A stretch of 64,000 bases of DNA from Palsa-892 sp963751615 (GCA_963751615.1 CAVVVG010000005.1:1736001-1800000), one strand, 5' to 3'. Shown: positions 1 through 8,972, numbered from the stretch's first letter. A program made the numbers and translations. Notes: generated from the sequence alone by a model not told the origin.

Positions 1-5
1 GATCG

Positions 6-860
6 ATGCTTGAACGAATGCGTCTTGCGACCCTAACACTTTTCTTCACTATAATCGCCTTTCTGCCTGCATCGGCCGGGCAGCTTGGCCAGCCGTCTCC
101 TTGGGAGGTGGGCTTTCAGCCACCGGCAACGCCAATCATGGAGTTCATAGAGGCATTTCACTGGTGGGTCCTGGTCATTATCACCGCCATTGTAGCCTTA
201 GTTACTATCCTGCTTGGTTATGTAACGTGGGCCTTCAACGCAAAGCGTAATCCGAAGCCCTCGAATGTTACTCATAACACCGTCCTTGAAATCATCTGGA
301 CGGTGGTTCCCGTCATCATACTTGTCGGCATTGCAATTCCGTCGTTCCGTCTACTTTACGACCAGCTTGACCTGCCCAAGGGCGATCTCACAGTCAAAGC
401 CGTCGGCACCGCTCAGTGGACTTGGAACTACACGTACCCCGACCATGGCGGTTTCAGCTTCGACTCCAACATGCTGCAGGACAACGAGCGCAAGCCGGGT
501 CAGCCGCGTCTTCTCGCGGTCGATAACGAATTGGTCGTGCCGGTCGATAAAATCGTCCGCGTGCAGGTCACTGGTGAGGGCATCATTCATTCGTTCGCGG
601 TGCCGTCTTTTGGTATCAAGATTGACGCGATTCCCGGTCGCCTCAACGAAACTTGGTTCAAGGCGACCCGCGAAGGCGTCTTCTATGGCCAGTGTTCACA
701 GCTTTGCGGACGCAACCACGCCTACATGCCGATCGCCGTCCGGGTGGTGAGCGAAGCGGCATTCACTGCCTGGCTTGAAGAAGCGAAAAAGAAATATTCC
801 GCCGTGCCGGACATGAGCGCGGACGTTGTGGCATCCGCCGCCACATCGGCGCGTCAGTGA
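6..860 (+). CDS. ctaC: Cytochrome c oxidase subunit II
   Basis: Subunit II of the aa3-type oxidase. It takes electrons from cytochrome c at the binuclear CuA centre on the periplasmic face and passes them to subunit I. The product is 284 residues. A signal-like hydrophobic segment (about 7-25) is followed by two membrane helices (about 51-78 and 92-116) and a cupredoxin domain. All CuA ligands are visible: H195, C230 and C234 in CSQLC, H238 and M241. A Trp-rich stretch (QWTWNY, about 137-142) is the usual cytochrome c electron entry. Met5 is an alternative start; the ribosome binding site cannot be judged because the window begins here. It is the first visible gene of the oxidase operon, with the ctaD start 23 bases after its stop. 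Confidence 0.96.
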   Translation: MLERMRLATLTLFFTIIAFLPASAGQLGQPSPWEVGFQPPATPIMEFIEAFHWWVLVIITAIVALVTILLGYVTWAFNAKRNPKPSNVTHNTVLEIIWTVVPVIILVGIAIPSFRLLYDQLDLPKGDLTVKAVGTAQWTWNYTYPDHGGFSFDSNMLQDNERKPGQPRLLAVDNELVVPVDKIVRVQVTGEGIIHSFAVPSFGIKIDAIPGRLNETWFKATREGVFYGQCSQLCGRNHAYMPIAVRVVSEAAFTAWLEEAKKKYSAVPDMSADVVASAATSARQ

Positions 861-883
861 CGATTGGAAAAAGGCAGGCGATC

Positions 884-2488
884 ATGGCTTATGCAAAAGC
901 GGCTCATCTCGACGAACACCACAATCCGACCGGTCTGCGGCGGTGGCTCTTTTCGACAAACCATAAAGACATTGGCACGCTCTATCTTATTGAGGCAATG
1001 CTAGCTGGTGTAATTGGCGGCGTGCTCTCGGTCGCGATACGTATGGAGTTGGCCGAACCGGGCATCCAGATTTTTTCTAGCGCTCACACGTACAATGCGT
1101 TCGCGACCGCGCACGGCCTCATCATGGTATTCTTTATGATCATGCCAGCGCTAATCGGTGGTTTCGGCAACTGGTTCGTGCCGCTCATGATCGGCGCGCC
1201 AGACATGGCCTTCCCTCGCATGAACAATCTCTCATTCTGGTTTTTGATCGCGGCATTGATGCTGTTAATTACTTCGATGTTTGTACCCGGTACGGCCGAA
1301 GGCTACGGCTTCGCCGGTGGCTGGACGGTCTATCCGCCGCTCTCCTCGAAAGTAGGCCATCCCGGACCGGCAATGGATCTTGCGATTTTCGCACTACACC
1401 TTGCGGGCGCGTCCTCGATCCTTGGCGCAATCAATTTCATCACGACGATCTTCAACATGCGCGCGCCCGGCATGACGTTGCACAAGATGCCACTATTTGT
1501 GTGGTCGATCCTGGTCACCGCATTCCTGCTTCTGCTTGCGCTCCCCGTGCTCGCTGGTGCAATCACGATGCTCCTCACCGATCGTAATTTTGGGACGACT
1601 TTCTTCGACCCACAGGGCGGCGGCGATCCCGTGCTGTTTCAGCATCTGTTCTGGTTTTTCGGTCACCCAGAAGTCTACATTCTGATCCTGCCCGCCTTCG
1701 GTGTTATCAGCCAAGTGATTTCAACATTTTCAAAAAAGCCAATTTTTGGTTATCTCGGGATGGCCTACGCCATGGCCGCGATTGGCGTCATTGGCTTCGT
1801 CGTATGGGCGCACCACATGTACACTGTGGGCATGAGTTTCACTGCGCAGGCCTACTTCATGGTCGCCACGATGGTGATCGCCGTCCCTACGGGCATCAAA
1901 GTGTTCTCATGGATTGCAACAATGTGGGGTGGTTCTATCGAATTCAAAACACCCATGCTCTGGGCGATCGGATTTATCTTCCTGTTTACGCTCGGCGGTG
2001 TAACTGGCGTCGTGCTGTCAAACACGGGCCTCGATCGCTCGCTGCACGATAGTTATTATGTTATCGCGCACTTTCACTACACGATGTCACTTGGCGCGAC
2101 CTTCGGAATTTTTTGCGCCTGGTACTATTGGTTCCCAAAAATGACCGGTTATCAATATTCAGAGTTTCTGGCGAAGCTGCATTTCTGGCTCACCTTCATC
2201 GGGGTGAACACGATTTTCTTCCCGCAGCACTTCCTTGGCCTGTCGGGAATGCCGCGCCGCTATATCGACTATCCGGATGCATTCGCGCCATTCAACAAGG
2301 TTTCTTCTTATGGCGCTTACATTGCCGCGATCGGCCTGGCGGTGTTCTTCATCACGATCATCGAAGCCTTCGCGAAGAAACGGAAAGCAGCCGAAAATCC
2401 ATGGGGTATCGGCGCGACGACGCTCGAATGGACTTTGTCTTCGCCGCCGCCGTTCCACACCTTCGAGACATTGCCGCGGATCAAATAA
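884..2488 (+). CDS. ctaD: Cytochrome c oxidase subunit I (aa3 type)
   Basis: Catalytic subunit of the proton-pumping terminal oxidase, reducing O2 to water at the heme a3-CuB site. The product is 534 residues with twelve predicted membrane helices. Expected metal ligands are present: H77 and H398 for heme a, H396 for heme a3, and H261 (in FGHPEVY, with E263 and the cross-linking Y265), H310 and H311 for CuB. The HPEVY motif with Glu marks an A1-type oxidase. I chose the ATG preceded by AAAAAGGCAGG. An in-frame GTG 27 bases upstream overlaps the ctaC stop but has no better ribosome site. ctaB starts one base after the stop, so the two are probably translationally coupled. Confidence 0.96.
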   Translation: MAYAKAAHLDEHHNPTGLRRWLFSTNHKDIGTLYLIEAMLAGVIGGVLSVAIRMELAEPGIQIFSSAHTYNAFATAHGLIMVFFMIMPALIGGFGNWFVPLMIGAPDMAFPRMNNLSFWFLIAALMLLITSMFVPGTAEGYGFAGGWTVYPPLSSKVGHPGPAMDLAIFALHLAGASSILGAINFITTIFNMRAPGMTLHKMPLFVWSILVTAFLLLLALPVLAGAITMLLTDRNFGTTFFDPQGGGDPVLFQHLFWFFGHPEVYILILPAFGVISQVISTFSKKPIFGYLGMAYAMAAIGVIGFVVWAHHMYTVGMSFTAQAYFMVATMVIAVPTGIKVFSWIATMWGGSIEFKTPMLWAIGFIFLFTLGGVTGVVLSNTGLDRSLHDSYYVIAHFHYTMSLGATFGIFCAWYYWFPKMTGYQYSEFLAKLHFWLTFIGVNTIFFPQHFLGLSGMPRRYIDYPDAFAPFNKVSSYGAYIAAIGLAVFFITIIEAFAKKRKAAENPWGIGATTLEWTLSSPPPFHTFETLPRIK

Positions 2489-2489
2489 C

Positions 2490-3404
2490 ATGAGCCGACC
2501 GGGCACAGCACACTCGGCGGAGGTTTTACCGAGATTTGCCGACGTTGCGGATTATTTTGCGCTGTTGAAGCCGCGCGTCATGTCACTTGTCGTGTTTACG
2601 GCGCTTGTCGGTCTCGTACGAGCCCCCGGTCATATGCACCCGGTCCTCGCCTTCGCAGCATTGCTATCTATTGCAATCGGTGCTGGTGCGGCCGGGGCGC
2701 TAAATATGTACTGGGATGCCGCCATCGATGGCCGCATGGCGCGCACACGTATGCGCCCGATCCCCGCAGGCCGCGTCGAAGCCGGCGAGGCATTGGTGAT
2801 CGGGGTAATGCTGTCGGTCGCGTCTGTTGTCATGCTTGGACTGTTTTCAGGTATTCTTGCCGCAGGTCTGCTCGCCTTTACGATTTTCTTTTACGCGGTC
2901 GTCTACACCATCGGTCTCAAGCATTGGACGCCGCAGAATATTGTAATTGGAGGAGCCGCCGGCGCACTTCCGCCGATGATTGGTTGGGCCGCAGCAAGCG
3001 GATCGATCGGGCTCGAAAGCGTCATTCTGTTTCTGATCACTTTCTTCTGGACGCCGCCGCATTTCTGGTCGTTGGCTTTGCTCCGCAAGGACGAATATGC
3101 GCGTGCGGGTGTTCCGATGCTGCCGGTGGTCGCCGGCGAGGACGAAACGCGGCGTCAGATCCTGATCTATTCAGTAATCGTCGCGGCAGTGGGTGTTGCG
3201 CCCATGCTTTTCGGATTTGCGGGACTTATTTACGGAATTATTTCCGCTGCCTTAGGCATAGTCTTTGTCGTCTTCGCGATCGATCTTTATCGCAAGCGTC
3301 GTGGCAGCGCCGCCCAAATGGCGGCGAAGCGATTGTTCGCTTTTTCGGTGCTGTATCTCTTTCTTCTGTTCACTATTCTGCTGATTGAAGGGATGAGCAG
3401 GTAA
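2490..3404 (+). CDS. ctaB: Heme O synthase (protoheme IX farnesyltransferase)
   Basis: Membrane UbiA-family prenyltransferase that adds a farnesyl group to heme b, giving heme O, the precursor of heme A for the neighbouring oxidase. The product is 304 residues with about nine hydrophobic segments. The first Asp-rich prenyl-diphosphate/Mg site is at residues 72-80 (NMYWDAAID), followed by the conserved GRMARTRMRP. A second conserved loop near residue 150 holds GLKHWTPQN. The ATG lies one base after the ctaD stop. An open frame extends upstream into ctaD, but that part shows no family similarity and is a shadow. Confidence 0.95.
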   Translation: MSRPGTAHSAEVLPRFADVADYFALLKPRVMSLVVFTALVGLVRAPGHMHPVLAFAALLSIAIGAGAAGALNMYWDAAIDGRMARTRMRPIPAGRVEAGEALVIGVMLSVASVVMLGLFSGILAAGLLAFTIFFYAVVYTIGLKHWTPQNIVIGGAAGALPPMIGWAAASGSIGLESVILFLITFFWTPPHFWSLALLRKDEYARAGVPMLPVVAGEDETRRQILIYSVIVAAVGVAPMLFGFAGLIYGIISAALGIVFVVFAIDLYRKRRGSAAQMAAKRLFAFSVLYLFLLFTILLIEGMSR

Positions 3405-3406
3405 TC

Positions 3407-3571
3407 ATGGCGGCTACGAAACATAAGCCGAAAGGTATTATGCTCACGCCGGCGCAAAATCGTATCCGCCGTAAGCGCTCGATCGCACTTGCGCTTGTGC
3501 TTGCGGGCTTTGCCGTCCTTTTCTATGCCGTGACGATTGTGAAACTCGGTCCTGGCGTAATGAACCGGTGA
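3407..3571 (+). CDS. ctaF: CtaF/CoxF-like small membrane protein of the oxidase operon
   Basis: A 54-residue protein, MAATKHKPKG at its start and GPGVMNR at its end, with one membrane helix (about 26-46) after a basic N-terminus (RIRRKR). Small proteins of this layout sit between ctaB and ctaG in many Alphaproteobacteria and are called CtaF or CoxF; their role in oxidase assembly is not well defined. The ATG is two bases after the ctaB stop. Its TGA overlaps the GTG start of ctaG in a GTGA arrangement, which supports real translation and coupling. The call rests on position, size and the single helix. Confidence 0.8.
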   Translation: MAATKHKPKGIMLTPAQNRIRRKRSIALALVLAGFAVLFYAVTIVKLGPGVMNR

Positions 3572-4161
3572 CGATGACCAGCGATCGTGACGAACTACGC
3601 CGCCGCCACCGCACCGTCGCGTGTTCCTGCGCTGTCTTTGTCGCGGTTATGGTCGGTGTGGCCTATGCCTCGGTGCCTTTCTACAATTGGTTTTGTCGCG
3701 TTACCGGATTCGGCGGCATACCGCTCGTCGCAACCGAGGTCCCGGCTACGCCCATCGCGCGCAAAATGACTGTTCGCTTCGATGGAAATGTTGCGGGCGG
3801 CTTGCCTTGGATCTTCGCGCCGGAAAAAACGCAGATCGAAGTGCGGCTGGGCGAGAGCACGCTTGTGCATTTCGTTGCGAAATCCCTGGGGCAGCGCGAT
3901 ACCGTGGGCATCGCGGCCTATAACATTTCGCCGCCGGAAGCCGCGAGCTACTTCAATAAGCTGCAGTGCTTCTGCTACACCGATCAACGCTTGTCCCCTG
4001 AAGAACGTTTGGAAATGCCGGTCGTGTTCTTTGTGGACCCCGAGATGGACAAGAATCCGGAATTCAAGTCGCTCGATACAATCACGCTTTCCTACACATT
4101 CTTCCCGTCCAAAAGGACGAATCCGGTCGCGGCGACGGGAAGCAAAGTCAAGGTGAGATAA
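3568..4161 (+). CDS. ctaG: Cytochrome c oxidase assembly protein CtaG (Cox11)
   Basis: Copper chaperone that inserts CuB into subunit I. It is anchored by one N-terminal helix (about 17-36) with the copper-binding domain in the periplasm. The product is 197 residues. The Cox11 hallmark CFCYTDQ, with copper-binding C134 and C136, is present, as is the upstream conserved Cys in YNWFCRVTGFGG (C43) and the FFVDPEM segment. The GTG start overlaps the stop of the small gene before it; an ATG two codons later is an equally plausible start. It belongs to the ctaC-D-B-F-G-E operon, with a 71-base gap before ctaE. Confidence 0.95.
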   Translation: MTMTSDRDELRRRHRTVACSCAVFVAVMVGVAYASVPFYNWFCRVTGFGGIPLVATEVPATPIARKMTVRFDGNVAGGLPWIFAPEKTQIEVRLGESTLVHFVAKSLGQRDTVGIAAYNISPPEAASYFNKLQCFCYTDQRLSPEERLEMPVVFFVDPEMDKNPEFKSLDTITLSYTFFPSKRTNPVAATGSKVKVR

Positions 4162-4232
4162 CCCTTCTCATACTTGCGGTGGGGCTTCCGCCGTGAGAGG
4201 AATTGAAAAAGAGATTCAACGGAGACGGACGA

Positions 4233-5069
4233 ATGGCCGACGCCCACGCGAAACATCACGATTATCACCTCGTCGATCCGTCGCCATGGCCGATCGTCAC
4301 CGCGATTTCGGCGCTTCTCATCACCATGGGCGGTGTCTACTGGATCCGGGGCGGCACATCCCTGATTGCAATCGCCGGCATCCTCGGAATCATCTACGTG
4401 ATGATCGTTTGGTGGCGCGATGTCATCAATGAAGCGCAGTACAAAGGCGATCACACCAAGGTTGTGCAGCTGGGTTTGCGCTACGGCATGATCCTTTTTA
4501 TCGCATCAGAAGTGATGTTCTTCGTCGCCTGGTTCTGGGCCTATTTCGACGCGGCCCTTTTTCCAGGCGAAGCGCAGCAATTCATGCGGATCGAGGCGAC
4601 TGGCGGCCATTGGCCCCCAAAGAACATTGCAACTTTCGATCCGTGGCATCTTCCACTTCTCAATACGCTGATCCTGCTTACCTCGGGCACAACCGTGACC
4701 TGGGCGCATCACGCTTTGATAGAGAATGATCGTAACAGTTTGAAACAGGGTCTCTGGATTACCATCGGGCTCGGCATGCTCTTTACCTGCGTGCAGGCCT
4801 ATGAATATTCACACGCAGCTTTCGCTTACTCTGGCAACATCTACGGCGCGACGTTCTTCATGGCCACCGGATTTCACGGCGCGCACGTGATCATCGGAAC
4901 GATTTTCCTCACGGTCTGTCTGGTTCGGGCCTATCTCGGCCATTTCACGCCGACGCACCACTTCGGCTTCGAGGCTGCCGCCTGGTACTGGCACTTCGTC
5001 GACGTCGTGTGGCTGTTCCTGTTCACCTTCATCTATGTATGGGGTGCGGGCGTGCCGGTGGAGCACTGA
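4233..5069 (+). CDS. ctaE: Cytochrome c oxidase subunit III
   Basis: Third core subunit of the aa3 oxidase, a seven-helix membrane protein that binds lipid and stabilises proton uptake by subunit I. The product is 278 residues. It begins MADAHAKHHDYHLVDPSPWP, the usual subunit III opening. FFVAWFWAYFDAALFP and the C-terminal HFVDVVWLFLF are family signatures. I chose the ATG preceded by GGAG at a good distance; a TTG ten codons upstream is in frame but adds no family sequence. The gene that follows overlaps its 3' end. Confidence 0.95.
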   Translation: MADAHAKHHDYHLVDPSPWPIVTAISALLITMGGVYWIRGGTSLIAIAGILGIIYVMIVWWRDVINEAQYKGDHTKVVQLGLRYGMILFIASEVMFFVAWFWAYFDAALFPGEAQQFMRIEATGGHWPPKNIATFDPWHLPLLNTLILLTSGTTVTWAHHALIENDRNSLKQGLWITIGLGMLFTCVQAYEYSHAAFAYSGNIYGATFFMATGFHGAHVIIGTIFLTVCLVRAYLGHFTPTHHFGFEAAAWYWHFVDVVWLFLFTFIYVWGAGVPVEH

Positions 5070-5449
5070 GCCTGACAAAGCTTGCCGCTGGGTCGACTTA
5101 TCTGGCTGGCGTGAAGTGCCGCTGCCCGCGCTGTAGCGAGGGTAAGCTGTTCTCGGGATTTCTTGATCTGTCCAAGCGCTGCAACAAATGCGGTCTCGAC
5201 TACGGCTTTGCCGATGCGGGTGATGGCCCGGCGGTGTTCGTGATCCTGATCGCAGGATTTCTCGTGGTCGGACTTGCTGTCGTTGTCGAGTTCATTTGGC
5301 GTCCGCCCTACTGGTTACACGCGATATTATGGATTCCGCTGGTGCTTGTCGTCACGCTCGGGTTGCTACGTCCGCTGAAAGGTCTGCTTGTTGCGGCACA
5401 ATTTCATCACAAGGCGGCCGAAGGGCGTGTCGATCGTGATGGCGAATGA
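5039..5449 (+). CDS. DUF983 family membrane protein
   Basis: A 136-residue protein with a short zinc-ribbon-like N-terminal part (CPRC at 29-32 and CNKC at 48-51), then two membrane helices (about 67-86 and 98-117). This is the DUF983 layout. DUF983 genes commonly follow ctaE and precede the SURF1 gene in Rhizobiales oxidase operons, so a role in oxidase biogenesis is likely by position only. The start is uncertain. The ATG used overlaps ctaE by 31 bases; the family-like sequence begins around LTKLAAGS, so a non-ATG start near the ctaE stop is possible. Its stop overlaps the next start (ATGA). Confidence 0.8.
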   Translation: MGCGRAGGALSLTKLAAGSTYLAGVKCRCPRCSEGKLFSGFLDLSKRCNKCGLDYGFADAGDGPAVFVILIAGFLVVGLAVVVEFIWRPPYWLHAILWIPLVLVVTLGLLRPLKGLLVAAQFHHKAAEGRVDRDGE

Positions 5450-5829
5450 TACGTTCGAAAAAACGGCCACCGAAATGGCAAGGTTTAATCTGGCCATGTG
5501 TATTTGTACTGGCGATGCTGATCGTCCTGCTGGAACTTGGATTTTGGCAGCTCGGACGCCTTGCTTGGAAAGAGGATTTGATTGCGCACGTCAACGAACG
5601 TTCGCAGCTTTCGTTCGCTCCACCAGCGCCGGCCGAGAGCGAATGGCCGACGGTAACGGCTGAGCGCGACGAATATCGCCGCGTCACGGTGACCGGTATG
5701 TTGCGTCACGATCGCGAGGCGATGTCTTGCGATTTGCTTTCCGATACCAAAGGGCCATTTTCTGGCCCCGATTATTGGGTGCTGACCCCGCTCGCGATGC
5801 CAAACGGGACGACCATTTTCGTCAATTGA
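5446..5829 (+). CDS. SURF1 family protein, N-terminal part (gene split by in-frame TGA)
   Basis: SURF1/Shy1 proteins are two-helix membrane proteins that help heme A insertion during oxidase assembly. This piece (127 residues) holds the first helix and the conserved LGFWQLGRLAWK, then the periplasmic part up to TTIFVN. The codon after Asn127 is TGA. In intact SURF1 proteins this position is Arg, in the pattern VNRGFVP or VNRGWVP, so a CGA to TGA change explains the stop. The same reading frame continues after the stop with the rest of the protein and no shift. The ATG overlaps the stop of the DUF983 gene. The lesion may be a true mutation or a base-calling error. Confidence 0.85.
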   Translation: MIRSKKRPPKWQGLIWPCVFVLAMLIVLLELGFWQLGRLAWKEDLIAHVNERSQLSFAPPAPAESEWPTVTAERDEYRRVTVTGMLRHDREAMSCDLLSDTKGPFSGPDYWVLTPLAMPNGTTIFVN

Positions 5830-5835
5830 GGCTTC

Positions 5836-6213
5836 GTGCCGCTCGATCGCAAAAATCCGGCGACGTGTCGCGAAGGACAGATTTCAGGACCGATTACAGT
5901 GAGCGGGCTGCTGCGCATGCCAGAGGGCCGCTCCTGGTTTACGCCCGCCGACGATCCTTCTCACGATATCTGGCAGGAACGCGATCCTGTCGCGATTGCG
6001 AAAGCCTACGGTCTCGAGCGTGTCGCACCCTTTTTCATCGATGCCGACAACAAGCCAAATCCTGGTGGCCTGCCACAAGGCGGTGAGACGCGGCTAGTGT
6101 TCCCGAATCGCCATCTCGAATACACGGTTACCTGGTTTGGTCTTGCGCTTACGCTGATGGCCGTCTTCATCGTCTTTGCGCAAAAGCAGTTGCATGGCGA
6201 CAAGCGTGCTTGA
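5836..6213 (+). CDS. SURF1 family protein, C-terminal part (after in-frame TGA)
   Basis: Continuation of the SURF1 gene in the same frame. It begins with GF directly after the TGA; the first usable start is a GTG (Val) two codons later. It contains the rest of the periplasmic domain (PITVSGLLRMPEG, RDPVAIAKAYGL, PFFIDAD) and the second membrane helix with NRHLEYTVTWFGLALTL, a SURF1 signature. Re-initiation at the GTG is possible but has no evident ribosome site. Joined to the preceding part, the protein would be 255 residues, a normal SURF1 length. The sequence is otherwise well conserved, so any inactivation must be recent. Confidence 0.8.
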   Translation: MPLDRKNPATCREGQISGPITVSGLLRMPEGRSWFTPADDPSHDIWQERDPVAIAKAYGLERVAPFFIDADNKPNPGGLPQGGETRLVFPNRHLEYTVTWFGLALTLMAVFIVFAQKQLHGDKRA

Positions 6214-6263
6214 ATCGCGCTTAATGCGCGCCTAGTTTGCGCGCGAACCGAGGAAAAAACTGC

Positions 6264-7679
6264 TTGCGTTACATATCAACCCGCGGCGAGGCGCCGTCCG
6301 CCTCCTTCACTGAAGCGCTGCTTACAGGTTTGCCGCGCGATGGCGGACTCTATGTCCCGGAATCCTGGCCGCAGCTATCTGCGCAAACAATCGCGGGCTT
6401 CAACGGCAAGCCCTATCAGGACGTAGCATTTGCAGTACTTCAGCCATTTCTCGGAAATGAAATCGCTCCGGCTGATGTCAAACGTATGATCCGCGAAGCC
6501 TATGAACACTTCGGCCATCCCAAGGTCGCGCCGCTCGTCGAGCTTTCATCCGGGCAATGGCTGCTCGAACTCTTTCACGGCCCTACACTGGCCTTCAAGG
6601 ATTTTGCTATGCAAGTTGTGGCACGATTTATTGACCATGCGCTCACCGTGCGGGGGGAACGTGTGACAATCGTGGTCGCGACGTCAGGCGATACCGGGGG
6701 CGCTGCAGTCGAAGCTTTCCGCGGACGTGAGCGCGTCGATCTTGTTGTGCTCTTTCCTATGGGCCGCGTTTCCGACGTGCAGCGGCGCATGATCACTACC
6801 GCGCGAGACGCGAATATTCATGCGCTGGCGATTGAGGGCACGTTTGACGATTGCCAGGCAATCGTGAAGCGCCTGTTCAACGATCATGGCTTCCGCGACC
6901 GACTGAAGCTGTCTGCGGTCAACTCAATTAACTTTGCCCGAATCATTGCACAGAGCGTTTATTATTTTACGGCGGCGGTCGCGCTTGGTGCACCTGAGCG
7001 TGCAGTTACCTTTGTCGTGCCAACTGGAAATTTCGGCGATATTTTCGCGGGTTACACCGCCAGATCCATGGGACTCCCGATCGAGCGCTTAGTGATTGCC
7101 ACTAATGAAAACGATATTCTCGTGCGCGCACTCAAGAGCGGCCGCTACGAGCCGTGCAAAGTGATCGCAACCTCGTCTCCAGCGATGGATATTCAAGTAT
7201 CTTCGAACTTCGAACGCCTGCTGTTCTACGTAAATGGACGTGATGGTGCGGTAATAAGGAAACTCATGCAGTCGCTAGCCGAGCGTGGAAGTTTTGTCAT
7301 CGAGGGCGCCGCGTTAAACGAGATTCGCAAAAATTTTGATGCGGTTAGTGCCAATGAAAAGGAAACCAAAGACGCGATTCGCGAAGTGTATGCCAAGTTC
7401 GGTTATTTGCTCGATCCGCATAGCGCTGTTGGTTACGTCGGAGCACAAAAATATAAAGCGAGGAACCACGTGCCTGTCGTCATACTTGGAGCGGCCCACC
7501 CAGCAAAATTTCCGGAAGCGGTCGAAGCGGCAACGGGCATACGGCCAGCTCTGCCGGCTCGTCTTGCCGATTTAAACGCACATAAGGAACGAGTGAGCGT
7601 ACTACCAGCCGATGAGGAGCAGATTGCGCGCTTTATTACGGAGAGAAGCCGTGTCGTTAGATCCGGAGCTGCCGCATGA
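6264..7679 (+). CDS. thrC: Threonine synthase
   Basis: PLP enzyme converting O-phosphohomoserine to threonine, the last step of threonine synthesis. The product is 471 residues and begins MRYISTRGEAP, the standard opening. The PLP-binding lysine is K112 in LAFKDFAMQ, and the glycine-rich phosphate loop appears as ATSGDTGGAA. I chose a TTG start with GAGGA nine bases upstream; a longer frame from an upstream TTG adds nine residues with no family similarity. Its stop overlaps the ATG of the following peptidase gene (ATGA), a coupling that is common for thrC in this bacterial order. Confidence 0.95.
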   Translation: MRYISTRGEAPSASFTEALLTGLPRDGGLYVPESWPQLSAQTIAGFNGKPYQDVAFAVLQPFLGNEIAPADVKRMIREAYEHFGHPKVAPLVELSSGQWLLELFHGPTLAFKDFAMQVVARFIDHALTVRGERVTIVVATSGDTGGAAVEAFRGRERVDLVVLFPMGRVSDVQRRMITTARDANIHALAIEGTFDDCQAIVKRLFNDHGFRDRLKLSAVNSINFARIIAQSVYYFTAAVALGAPERAVTFVVPTGNFGDIFAGYTARSMGLPIERLVIATNENDILVRALKSGRYEPCKVIATSSPAMDIQVSSNFERLLFYVNGRDGAVIRKLMQSLAERGSFVIEGAALNEIRKNFDAVSANEKETKDAIREVYAKFGYLLDPHSAVGYVGAQKYKARNHVPVVILGAAHPAKFPEAVEAATGIRPALPARLADLNAHKERVSVLPADEEQIARFITERSRVVRSGAAA

Positions 7680-8947
7680 GCGCGCGTGTCACGAAGCTTG
7701 ATAGCGGCCTCACGGTCGTCACTGACAGGATGCCACAACTGAAAACGGCCTCGCTCGGAATCTGGGTCGGCGCCGGGTCGCGTTATGAGGACGCATCCGA
7801 AGGCGGCATTTCGCATCTTCTCGAACACATGGCGTTCAAGGGCACCGCGTATCGCAACCAGCGCCAGATCGTCGAGGAAATCGAGGCGGTGGGCGGCGAT
7901 CTAAACGCCTCTACGGGGCTTGAGACGACCGGCTATTACGCACGTGTGCTGAGCGAGAATGTGCCTCTCGCGCTCGACATCCTGACGGATATTTTAACAA
8001 CTCCGAGTTTCGAAGAACATGAGCTCGTGCGCGAGAAAGGCGTGATACTGCAGGAAATTGGCGCGGCAAACGATACGCCCGAGGACGTAGTTTACGAGCT
8101 TTTTCAGGGGTGCGCATTTCCCGATCAGCCGGTGGGACGGCCAATTCTCGGCACGCCGGAAACGATAAAATCGATGTCGCCGGCTAGTTTGCGCGGTTAT
8201 ATGAAAGCGCATTATCACGCTTCACGCATGGTGGTGGGAGCTGCTGGAGCGGTCGATCATGAAAGAATTGTCGAGGATGTGACGAGGCGTCTTGCGTCAA
8301 TTCCGGCTGCAGCTGCGCCGGCGCCGAAACCGGCGCGTTATTCCGGCGGTGCCGAACTCGCCCAACGCGATCTGGAGCAGGCGCATCTTTTGCTCGGACT
8401 GGAAGGCCGCTCCTATCATGCGCCGGATTTCTTCGCATTGCAGGTTTTTACGAATATGCTCGGCGGCGGTTCATCCTCGCGCCTTTTTCAAGAAGTGAGG
8501 GAGAAGCGCGGGCTTTGCTATTCGATTTATTCATATCATTCGCCCTATTCCGACACCGGTATTTTCGCAGTCTACGCCGGGACCGATCCAAAGGACGGTC
8601 GAGATCTGATGAATGTCGTGATTGAGCAATTGGTTGAGGCCGCCGAAAAAGCCGCCCCCCCCGAAATCGCGCGCGCGAAAGCGATGATGAAAGTCGGCCT
8701 CCTAAGCGCGTTGGAAAATTCCAGCACGCGCTCCGACCAGCTTGCACGGCAGCTTCTTGCGTATGGCCGACCAGTGCCGATGGAAGAGCTCGTGCAGCGA
8801 ATTGACGCGGTTTCGATCGAGGACGTCCGAGCGGCCGGCCGTTCCCTGATTGCATCCGGCCGTCCGACATTCGCTGCTCTCGGGCCTCGCGCCGGTATTG
8901 AATCCGCGGCCCGCATTGCTGAAAATCTGGTGCGCAAAGCAGCCTGA
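7676..8947 (+). CDS. M16 family zinc peptidase (processing-peptidase-like)
   Basis: Zinc metallopeptidase of the pitrilysin/mitochondrial processing peptidase beta family, 423 residues with no signal peptide, so probably cytoplasmic. The inverted zinc motif HLLEH is at 47-51 (H47, E50, H51) and the distal ligand is probably E127 in LQEIGAAND. The C-terminal half has the conserved MLGGGSSSRLFQEVREKRGL substrate-pocket segment with the R/Y pair. Bacterial single-chain relatives resemble the ancestor of the mitochondrial processing peptidase; the natural substrate here is unknown. It is translationally coupled to thrC. Confidence 0.92.
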   Translation: MSARVTKLDSGLTVVTDRMPQLKTASLGIWVGAGSRYEDASEGGISHLLEHMAFKGTAYRNQRQIVEEIEAVGGDLNASTGLETTGYYARVLSENVPLALDILTDILTTPSFEEHELVREKGVILQEIGAANDTPEDVVYELFQGCAFPDQPVGRPILGTPETIKSMSPASLRGYMKAHYHASRMVVGAAGAVDHERIVEDVTRRLASIPAAAAPAPKPARYSGGAELAQRDLEQAHLLLGLEGRSYHAPDFFALQVFTNMLGGGSSSRLFQEVREKRGLCYSIYSYHSPYSDTGIFAVYAGTDPKDGRDLMNVVIEQLVEAAEKAAPPEIARAKAMMKVGLLSALENSSTRSDQLARQLLAYGRPVPMEELVQRIDAVSIEDVRAAGRSLIASGRPTFAALGPRAGIESAARIAENLVRKAA

Positions 8948-8972
8948 GTTCTCACTTCCGTCAAGAGTCCCG

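Noticed and set aside
5827..5829. TGA as a recoded (selenocysteine or read-through) codon in SURF1
   Set aside because: The family has Arg at this place, no Cys/Sec chemistry is expected, no stem-loop element is evident, and TGA is a normal stop in many genes here.
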